From Chimonanthus salicifolius (taxonomy: Eukaryota > Streptophyta > Magnoliopsida > Laurales > Calycanthaceae), in contig CM023540.1 of NCBI GenBank assembly GCA_013350335.1, positions 53,010,905-53,074,904 on the forward strand: 64,000 nt of DNA, in the 5' to 3' direction. The position numbers and the translations under genes are program-made. Under the pieces are notes generated by a model. It was not told the origin of the DNA, made no database searches, and saw only the letters and a program-made list of their open reading frames with translations. Below are positions 55,431-64,000 of this stretch, piece by piece (position 1 is the first letter of the stretch; each line of letters starts with the position of its first letter).

Positions 55431-55970
55431 AGTAAAACCTATGCTTAAATCGTTGTCTCAAGTACTGCCACATAATCCACCGGTCTTCCTCATGTCCAAT
55501 TGTGTAAAACTGTTTCCGGACCAACTTCTTAAACTTGCTCCAAGTTAATTCAGCTATGTTGTGGCGCTTAACATAAGCGCTCCACCATGTCAGTGCATTA
55601 CCTGACATCTTCAGTTGTGCCAGACTGTTTTTTTGTGTACTGGTGTGTACATAGAGAGTAAAAATAGTTCTCCAATTGATCTATCCAATTGTTTAATGTC
55701 TCCGTATTAGCATCACCATTATAAATAGGAATTTCTAATTTGAAATCAACATGGAAAGGATTCTTATTGTCTAGGTCGTCTACCATCTTGGTTTGATCGA
55801 CATCTTCCTCATCTTCTTCCTCTTCATTTGTCTCGTCTGTATCTGTCGGTTCATTCCTCTTCTTCTTGGACGAACCCGTAGACATTTGTTTTAGAGAGGA
55901 CTTTGAGGCAACACCTTCCACTAGCTTGGTGACTAACTCTGTTAATGCAGTCACTTGTTCCTTCAATTTG
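55431..55970 (-). pseudogene. Gypsy element 3 gag fragment
   Basis: Minus-strand frame from 55966: VTALTELVTKLVEG, an acidic EEEEDEEDVD run, then DFKLEIPIYNGDANTETLNNW and QLENYF, the opening of a plant Gypsy gag. Stops follow after TTEDVR (55598) and further on. A WWS-type gag core is only weakly visible in 55431-55597. Confidence 0.75.
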
Positions 55971-55982
55971 GATAAACGCTCT

Positions 55983-57608
55983 TGTTAGTACCCGGCCTGC
56001 CGAGTCACATGTTTGTCAAGTTCGTGACTCAGAGGAAAATTTTCCATGAATAAATAAGCTCAAGACTCAAAACTCAAGTGTTGGTTGAAGTATGTAGACT
56101 CAACGGATTGACACATGTATGGAAATCACGAAACGTTATTGGCCATAGATGACCTTAGGTGGAACCCAAACCTGAGGAGGACCATCCCTAGGCTTATACA
56201 TCATATCTGGAAAAGAACCAAGCCTAAACAGTGTTTAACACCAAGAGGAACCCATCTTGGAAATGTGTCAACAGACTGTCACGAATAACACATTGTATCG
56301 GCGACCCATCGCCATTGCATCTTACGATCGGTCGTGGACATACGACCCCTCGTTTACTTGTCCACCAACTCATCAGTCACAACGACCTTTCGACAGTATT
56401 TAGCCTTGATCTGGACTGTCATTTACAGTCAGGCTCAGGACAATCAAATCGTTGTAGGCGACCCTTCGTGTGGTATAACACGAGATATCGGTTGTACGAC
56501 CAATCTCCAGGATAGGGCAATATCACATCGGGCACACGTCTTGTCGCCTTGGGTTCGAGTGAGGTCTGTCTTGTCAAAGAACTGTCACGATAGGATAGCC
56601 TCAGGCCAAGTCGATTGCCAACCCACGATCTGTTATTCAGAACATGGACGACCACTCGTGGACACGATCGATCACGTTGTTACCGTTATTGTGTTGTTGC
56701 AGTGCATTTAATGCACAATAGTCCGGTTGGTGAGCATGAATTCAAACACGGACGATCGATTGTGTGGTCACGACCGACCATGTGGTTATGCTATTCCGGA
56801 AATTCTGTTTTGCTTATAAATACTTCATTTGTTGGTAAGTTTTACAGAGTCCCTCAGAGCATAAAAAATAACCATATTCTTAAGGATAAACTCCCAAGGA
56901 ACAAAAGCAAAACCTCCTAACTTATTCTCTCTTGGCAAATCGTAAGCAAATCATTCAAGTATCAAATCCAGTTTTGATTGAGATTAAGAGAGAAAGATTA
57001 ATCACATAATTCTAGGATAGATATTGGTTTATCCAATTTCCTAGTCACCCAAGGACTGTGATTACTTTACACGACTAGTCTACAAGGCAGAACATCGAGA
57101 TTGTACGAACACACATTGGGTGAATCTTCAAGAAGCACATTTCATTAGATTCGAACTCCAAGGCAAGTGCTTCTTGGTTTATAATTTCATTTTTAAAACC
57201 ATATCAGTGTAAAGTGGATGAAGGAGAGGTACTCCGAAACCACTATAAAAAACTCTAGAGCGTCGTCTTTGGCATAGTGATGGGCGGAATTCCTAGCCAA
57301 TTGAGTAAGGTGAAATTCCTACCCTAATTGTGAGGGTGTAAGTCCCCACATAGTAATTTTGGAGATAGCTCAAGGTTGAGCTTGTCCCAATAGTGGATAT
57401 AGGTTGACGAACCGAACCACTATACATCGTGTGTATTGTCTCCTTGTGTGATTGATTGAATGTTATTTTGCACACTTCCAAAATCACACACTTGATTAAC
57501 TAAGATTTAATTCCGCAGAGTTTAGAAATTTTTGAAAAGACCATTAACGTTGGGATTGATCTATGCACCCCCCTCTACTCAATCCTTTCTAGCACAACGA
57601 GAATTTCA
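55983..57608 (+). repeat. SIRE-like solo LTR (LTR2)
   Basis: About 1626 bp, TGTTAGTACCC...GAATTTCA, related to LTR1 over most of its length (same CACTATAAAAAACTCTAGAG and GGCGGAATTCC blocks). Flanks GCTCT and GTTTT match with two C-to-T changes. There is no PBS or internal region, so it is a solo LTR in the leader/gag joint of Gypsy element 3. Confidence 0.78.
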
Positions 57609-57763
57609 GTTTTTTCAACTCGTCGTTCGGAACCATGTCCGACTTTCTCAAGAGTTACCCTCTTTCTGAACAAAGGTGCTCTGAGATTTCTTCACCGGAC
57701 TTCTGGTATTGATCACGTGTCAAGACCATATACCCTAGGCTTTCCAAAAGAAGGCGAAACAGA

Positions 57764-57776
57764 GCTACTAATACCA
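57764..57776 (-). promoter_or_regulatory. Primer binding site of Gypsy element 3
   Basis: On the minus strand TGGTATTAGTAGC, a diverged Met-tRNA-type PBS next to the LTR end (CGGATCA). Confidence 0.6.
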
Positions 57777-57779
57777 ACT

Positions 57780-59176
57780 TGATCCGATTATCCGGACGTT
57801 TGTGTGACAATGGATAGAAATACAGCGGAATGAAATGAGAATCAAAGAGAGACGCAAGATTTGGGATGAAAACACTTCTTCTTTTTGGTTTTTTCTTCTA
57901 TTTTTCTAAAAGGATTGTACAATCACGAGTCTTGGCGTGCATCCACAGGTTGGAGATTGCCAAAAACAAAAGAGAAAGGGGATAAAAGTGGGCAGCAACT
58001 TCCCAGAACCGTCGAAAATTGTTCTAACCATCTGCAGTTTTCGCGTACCAATCGACTGGTATGTCGACTAGTACATCGACTCATACCATTAGAGAGTTGT
58101 CTATTTTTATAGACAGACACTAGACGATATACCAGTCGACTGGTGGATCGACTGGTACTGTTCACAGGCTGTGTAGATGATGTACCAGTCAACTGGTGGA
58201 TCGATTAGTATCATCAGTGAGTTGCCTGATCTTTCAGAAAGATAGTAAACAATGTGCCAGTCGTCTGGTGGATCTATTGGTACTATTCACAGATTCTATT
58301 AGACGATGTACTAGTCGACTGGTACCATCTGGCAGTGATTTGTAGTACAGTACAGTCACTAGACGATGTACCAGTCGATTGGTGCATCGACTGGGACCCT
58401 TAAAGACTTATTTTAAGTCATTAAACAAGAATACAACAAGAGGAAACAAGGAAAAATGAAAAATGGATGGAAAGACATGAAAATACAATAATGTGAGATC
58501 CTCATCGATCAATCTCATAAATTCGAATTATGATATTGCCAAAAAAAAAAAAATTCAATAATCTTAAGAGGAGCCTTTCCAAATACGTATGATATAGCCA
58601 CCCACGATTTTAGTTTTGTTCATGATTTAAGAGATGACAAACAGATTTTACAAAGTCTAAAAAGACCTTTGTAGATTCTCCATGTTTCCATAAAAATCCC
58701 AATCAAGATAAGACTTAGGATTTTTCTAAATCAAGAGGAGCTTTTCCCTCTTTTCAGTTTGTCTTACGATATCTTGTAAGATATTTGGGTCAAGGGACAC
58801 ATGACCTTGCGGTCCCACGCTGAAAATACAGTTATCATATGTTTTCACTCAGATAAGGACAACCTTTGAGGCCTCGACAAAATACTTGAGGCCTCGATAC
58901 TGAGAGTCAAACAATTTCCAATTAACCATTGACTTCTAAGGTATTTAGGCTTAGCCTAAGGTCCACTAAGATTCACTTACCTGTGTGCCAATCACATATT
59001 CGATGTGCATTCTTCAATGCACAGTGGATCTTCTGACATCTTCACATTTTTCCAAGGATTGGTCCAAGACACACGGTCATGCTCAATCACAGAATTGACA
59101 ATAAATAGACGCGGTCAAACCGAGGCCCTAATAATCGTCCCCTTGTCAATTTCGTGACAAAACCTAGACTCTAACA
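57780..59176 (-). repeat. 5' LTR of Gypsy element 3
   Basis: 1397 bp, TGTTAGAGTC...ATCGGATCA on the minus strand. It contains the palindrome-rich array 58040-58405. A partner LTR is not in the window, so the borders rest on TG/CA ends and the PBS. Confidence 0.65.
58040..58405. repeat. Array of ACCAGTCGACTGGT palindromes
   Basis: About six diverged repeats, each with TAGACGATGTACCAGTCGACTGG followed by TGGATCGACTGGTAC, spaced about 50-75 bp apart. Each contains two facing copies of CCAGTCGA/TCGACTGG. It lies in an LTR. Confidence 0.85.
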
Positions 59177-60030
59177 AATACATTTCATTAGACCCTTTTT
59201 GTACTAACACTTCTCTCTCCCTTTTTCTTTTTTTGCCCCTAAAATGATGCCTAAAAAAAATTCCTGCAAAAGACATAGGCAACTAGATGAGATTTTGAAA
59301 TTTCTCCCCCTACAACATTAGTACCATTTTCTCCCCCTCTGTCCTAAATTGACAAAGGGTACTAAAAACTATTCCATTAGTATCATGTAATCATACTATC
59401 CTACTTGTGCCTACAAAAATAAATACACCAATATTATCACAATGGCATAAATTAAATTCGATCTTTCAGATCTTTTAATTTTTGAACTTATTTTAAAATT
59501 TGATCTAACATATCCTTTATTGAAACTGGAATTTGGACATTAGATACTCATTATTCTAAATATTTAGTCACAATCCATTTGAACAATGAAAATAACACTC
59601 ATTAGTATTTGCTAATTGAAACATGGAGTGTTCATACTTGCATCCTAATAAAATAGGCTAATTGAAGGATGAAAATGTGTATGAGTGTGAGGTATGTAAA
59701 ACATTTTAAGAACACTCACATTGAAGCATACATATATAAATATTCATTCCACATAATCGACCACAACAAGATAGTAAAGAATGAACGACTCAAAGAAAAT
59801 GTTGAATTTCAATATTTGATTGCATGATATGGCAACCCTTTGAAAGACATATTAGTGAAAATATCGTAACCATATAAATCAAATATTCATTCTCAAAGAA
59901 ATACCACCATATATAATCGTAGAAATAAATATATCATGCAACACTATGTATGCATAAACATTCAATCACACACCAATTTGTTCCTTTTGAAGATTCATAC
60001 TAAAAGTTTCCATTTTCAATGTGCTAGAAC
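59177..60030. other. Spacer between LTRs, possible SIRE internal remnant
   Basis: AT-rich. 59280-59360 has TTTCTCCCCCT and AATTGACAAAGGG words like the minus-strand polypurine and 3' region of SIRE elements (compare 62460-62500). No gene. Confidence 0.5.
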
Positions 60031-62016
60031 ATCATATTGACCGGAATGTTTATCAAGAGATTTGTTTAGTGTGATAATCTCTTTAAGCGATCACAATAAG
60101 ATTATGACCCTTTACACAAACTTTGATTATCAATGCTTGTGCGCAATGTGTATAATGAGATAATCAATATGCAAAGTAATGTGTGTTAAGAAGAGTACTT
60201 AAATACTAAATACAAACACACATAGATCAAACACCATAAGACCAATTTAAAGTGGTTCGGTTAGCCAAGCTACATCTACTGTTAGGACTCGCTCAACCTT
60301 GAGCTATCCCCAAAATCCACTAAGTGGGACTTACACCTTCACAATTAGAGTAGAAATTCCACCTCATTTAATCGACTGGGAATTTCACCAACCACTGTCG
60401 AATAGGAATTCCATCTATCCATTTGGCTGGGAGTTCCACCCACCTCTGTGCTAGAGACAACGCTCCAAATTTTTTTTTATAGTAGTTCCTGGGTACCTCC
60501 CCTTAATCCACTTTTAGAAGAAAGGTATTAAAGAAAATTAAAACCAAGAAGCACTTGCCTTTGAAGCTCTCTCTTCTGATGTGTGCTTCTTCGATATCCC
60601 ACCCATGTATGCCAACGCTCCGCCTCGTAGCCGACATTTAGCAATCATAGTGTAGGTTGTCAAGGAAATTGGTTCTACCAAAGGTTTCATATTTTATGGT
60701 TCTTTCCTTCTCACTTTCAAACTCAATCCTCAGATTGGTTGTTTATGAGTTTTCATCTTTCCTCTCTCTCTCACAACTCAATCCATTTGATTGGTTGTAT
60801 TTGATTCTCCTAATGTAAGCACGAGAAAAAGAGTGATCCTTCTGCTGGCCCTTGTTTAAGCTCACTTGGGCAAATGATGGTCAAAATGATCCGTCCAAAG
60901 GATACCAACTGTCCGCATAAAGGTTGGTTTATATAATGAAGGTAACCAGTTGAAATAACGGTAATATACCGACAGGTTGGTCGCACCAAGGGTCGGTGAC
61001 TAGAAATGTTACCGTTACAATTCCGACTGTTGCGCATTAAGTGCACTCCCAACGCTAAATTCTTTCTCGGTTGACATTTCGTTGTCACCGATGGGTCGAC
61101 ACTTATGGTACCGAGAGGTCGGTCCATACTAGAGGCTCGTTTTAGTGCAAAACATGCTTGACAATAGTTTTTACTTTGGAAACCTGTTATCCAGAATGAC
61201 TTGTCGCCCATTACCGAGGGGTCAGTCCTGGTACTCTCGATCGGTCTTTGATTGCGGATATGTCTGTTTCTTCGAGAGTCCACATGAGTTCTAGGTTTCA
61301 GAACTCAAGATCTTGATCGACGAGTCGTTGACCACGAAGGGTCATTTCAGCCTTTCACCAAGGGGTCGGTGCATACGAGAGTCTCGATCAGAGGCAAACC
61401 CAGAATGACAGTTTAATGTTTCAGAACCTAATGGTAGTCTTTGACCATGATGGATCGACCCTGACTGCACTGAAGGGTCGATGAGATAAGACTGGTCGTG
61501 CTGACAGTGAAACCAAATACATATTTCCAAGTTAGGTGGATCTATTAATTAGATCGTTCCTCTAGGAAGAGCCGATCAAGGAATTTCATTATATCCCCTC
61601 TAAGATTAAGATCGTTCTATTTCGTCTGGTACCTCATAGGGATAAACGATACGAATCAGAATCATTCTCAACGAATCCATAAGAAGTGATCCAATTTTTT
61701 TCATCGGGTCAGGGTGGAGACCAAAGATCTTGAGCGACCGATCCGGCAGAACTTCCAATTCACTATCAACTTTCCTCTCTAGGCTTCATATGATTTTAAC
61801 CATATGTTTTTCTAAGCTTAGGGATAGTCCTCTCTAAGGTGTGGGTACCACCTATAGTCATCTATGGCCATTTCACCTGTTTTATGATTGTCATAACGAT
61901 GAGCTTCAATCCGGTGGAGCATGAACTTTTCTCTTGATCATCTTGGGTCTTCAAGCTTCCAGCAAGTGTTTCTTTCCGAGTCATAGAATTGACAAACATA
62001 AGCCGAGGCACTAACA
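60031..62016 (-). repeat. SIRE-like 3' LTR (LTR3), minus strand
   Basis: Right end GGCACTAACA (TGTTAGTGCC on the minus strand). The left end near GTGCTAGAAC is approximate. It shares the GGTGGAATTCC repeats (60340-60440), the TTATAGTAGTTCC block and many TCGGT-facing motifs with LTR1 and LTR2. To its right lies a purine-rich tract on the minus strand, as expected for a 3' LTR. Confidence 0.75.
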
Positions 62017-63780
62017 ATCTCCTTATTTGTCAATTTCATGACAAAACCTATAAGCTAACCCATTTACAAAATCACCATTATTACAACACATTTGAATACA
62101 AAAATATTACATGGATTACATGTACATATTCAAATGGAAAACAAGACCATGGTCTTCGCATATTCTTCTTCAGCTTGCTTCACTTCATTTTCCTGTTCAA
62201 GTACATAAGCAAGCAACACTAGAAAATCATTAGAGGGGTTAGTCCCAAAATATAAATATTCATACATGGACTAAATAAGATTTGTAATCAAGCTCCCCCA
62301 TACTCTTTGATTTCCTAGTAACTAACACTACCCGTAGCTTATCCAAGTTATCATTGTTGAGAAGATTTCTCTCCCAATCTTCTTTGAGTTTAATCTCCCA
62401 AACTCAAAGCATAGACATTCTCCTTGTGTCCATTGGCTTTGATGTCTTTTAACTTCTACTAATTTCTCCCCCATTTTGTCATTTAATTGACAAAGATTAG
62501 TAGACAGACATCGAGATTTAAGCACTCCCCCATGTTCCTTCGCATTTAGTGCTTGATTACGTTTTGCTCTAACTCATGGTCTTCTCCTATGGTTCAATGT
62601 ACATTTCTCGTGTATCAAGATTAGTTTGTCCCTGCACAAACTAAGACTCAGCTTTGCTGATTTCTTCCATGAGTGGAGCAATTGTCCTAGCATTCCTAGA
62701 GTCTTCTCCCCGATTCTTCAAGTTATCTCCCTTAGATTTCTCGACCCAAGCCCCCATAAACTTAGCTGCCTCTAAGTTTATTTCTCTCCAAGCTTTCTGG
62801 CAAGCTTGCATCGTCTTTTTCCTTAAGTTGTTGTGACCAATGACAGATGCCAATTACAACATATTTTAGCTCCCCCATTCTCCAAGGTGTGTACAATTTC
62901 ATAGCCTAACAATCAGCTCCATAACAACCTGCATGCTAGTCTATTTAACAAAATCCATATGATTAAATACACATGAGATAGAGCACATCAAGTTTGCACA
63001 TACAAAAAAGTGAACCATATCATTTCATTGATATACTAGTCAGTACATATGGTTAGGAAAAAAAAAGGGGGAAAGACTATCCTAAGCAGATTCATCTGAG
63101 GAAGATGTTCGTTGAGATCTAGGAACAATATTCTCTCCGTGGAGTTTCTAGACAACCACCTTGATCATGTATACTATTTCATCAAGGTCATCCATACTCC
63201 TTTCAAGCAAGGAGACTTTTTCATCGAGAGGGATATTCCTTTGACGAAGAGATTCAAGCTCTTTCAGAAACACCTCAGACATACGTGTTTTTTCCTCTTC
63301 TGGATCCTCGATTAAGATCACTTCTTTTTCAGCTCCTAGGTTGGATTCAACATTTGAGGTAGGAGTCTTTCTGCGAAGGGTATTCTTTTGAGCAGAGCCG
63401 GCAGCGCTAGATTAGAGAACATCCCGTACGAACCGAGGAGATCTCCTAAGGAAATGGGGTCTGAACACAAAGATTTTTCCAGTGGTTGAAGAACGAGATT
63501 TAGTTGTCTCCTTTTTCGTCATGGTTGCTAGGGGAGATCTGACAAGGCTGATCCGAACACTAAATCTCGAAAACGCCGTGATACCATTGCTTCTAGAAGT
63601 GAAGGAAGCAAAAACCCTAAGGTTTTCAGCCGAGATTTTGCTTCAGAAGGTCCTAATAACTGGTCTAGGGCACGGGAGGGGAGAGGGAAATAGCCAGAGC
63701 TCAGCGGGAGAGGAAACTACAATTTCGAAACATTATGTCGTTTTTACAGAAAGAGACATTTTAACTTACTCTTTCTGATT
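62017..63780 (-). mobile_element. SIRE-like element, 3' internal region
   Basis: Minus-strand internal sequence upstream of LTR3. It has several CTCCCCCA/TTGACAAA tracts (62290, 62465, 62525), i.e. polypurine-like runs on the minus strand, and a decayed reading frame at 63082-63522. A frame at 62641-62853 (KKTMQACQKAWREINLEAAK) is not recognised. SIRE elements often carry an extra envelope-like frame here. No RT or RNase H is seen. Confidence 0.6.
63082..63522 (-). pseudogene. Coiled-coil-rich frame of the SIRE-like region, broken
   Basis: 147 codons from ATG (63520-63522) to TAG (63082-63084) with two internal stops (after VRDVL and after KVVV). Start MTKKETTKSRSSTTGKIFV: basic and Ser/Thr-rich. 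The middle is acidic (EKEVILIEDPEEE), then a heptad-like SEVFLKELESLRQR and KVSLLERSMDDLDEIV, and a Ser/Asp-rich end. It could be the N-terminus of an extra or envelope-like SIRE frame. I do not recognise a family; a host gene is unlikely given the stops and context. Confidence 0.45.
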
Positions 63781-64000
63781 CACCGACCAGTCGTGACCAA
63801 CAACCAGTCTGTGTCGACATGTCAATATGTATCGACCTGTCTCCCTTTGCGATTTCCCCCCCTTTTCTGAAATCCAAAAGTACCGACCTGTCTGTGTAAC
63901 ACCCTGCCCCTTTTTCACTCATAAAAAATCAGAGCATAATTTTTTTTAAAAGAGTGAGAGAGAGCGGGTACGTCACGACGTGAGCTAAATCCGAGTTTCC
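63781..64000. other. Right edge: LTR-like sequence
   Basis: 63781-63890 has facing CGACC/GTCGTG words like the LTRs to the left. TGTAACACCCTGCCCC at 63895 looks like the start of another Gypsy-class LTR that runs out of the window. Confidence 0.45.

Larger units (their letters stand above)
55431..59176 (-). mobile_element. Gypsy element 3, 5' part only, interrupted by a SIRE-like LTR
   Basis: Minus strand: 5' LTR (57780-59176), PBS, leader (57609-57763), then across the inserted LTR2 the start of gag (to about 55431). Pol and the 3' LTR are missing, cut where the SIRE-like gag fragment begins. Confidence 0.72.

Noticed and set aside
58040..58405. CRISPR-like array
   Set aside because: Repeat and spacer lengths vary, the repeats are diverged, the setting is a plant LTR.

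Overview
The window looks like plant nuclear DNA. It is AT-rich and non-coding over long stretches. It holds Ty1/Copia and Ty3/Gypsy retrotransposons with initiator-Met-tRNA primer binding sites (PBS), small LTR elements of TRIM type, a tRNA-derived SINE, and Stowaway-like and fold-back MITEs. One ordinary gene has spliceosomal introns. The species cannot be told from the sequence. I saw no bacterial genes, rRNA, tRNA genes or CRISPR array.

Host gene. I read a plus-strand ankyrin-repeat gene of the plant ACD6/ITN1-like (ANK, probably PGG-domain) type in three widely spaced exons: 15780-16236, 34886-35077 and 46493-46588. The splice phases fit exactly (a 1-nt carry-over at both junctions) and the joined frame stays open, so the introns would be about 18.6 kb and 11.4 kb. 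No later exons (more ANK or the PGG membrane part) were recognised in the window. Upstream, about 1.65 kb of flanking DNA with a solo LTR in each copy is tandemly triplicated (8308-14417). A broken duplicate of exon 1 (about 14583-14742) and a diverged proximal promoter copy follow.

TE layout. 1241-7135: decayed minus-strand Tnt1/Tork-like Copia element with 162-bp LTRs. 9891-11029: 1.14-kb fold-back element with palindromes nested in a palindrome, between tandem copies A and B. 19561-34490 (intron 1): one minus-strand Gypsy element broken by a large solo LTR, three TRIM elements and a Stowaway MITE. The solo LTR itself carries a second solo LTR, which carries a complete 2.6-kb non-autonomous LTR element, giving four levels of nesting. 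35078-46492 (intron 2): a fold-back MITE, a second full-length Copia (37360-43429, 309-bp LTRs), a Tourist-like MITE and a second TIR-rich fold-back element (45186-46064). 46589-64000 (past the last recognised exon): a SINE, a Gypsy integrase fragment split by a young TRIM, SIRE-like Copia LTRs and gag, a Gypsy 5' end, and the 3' part of a minus-strand SIRE-like element.

Most element borders were set from matching LTR ends plus 5-bp target site duplications (TSDs). All percent identities and counts are by-eye alignments. Every retroelement coding region seen is disabled by stops, frameshifts or lost catalytic residues, so movement would need proteins from elsewhere.
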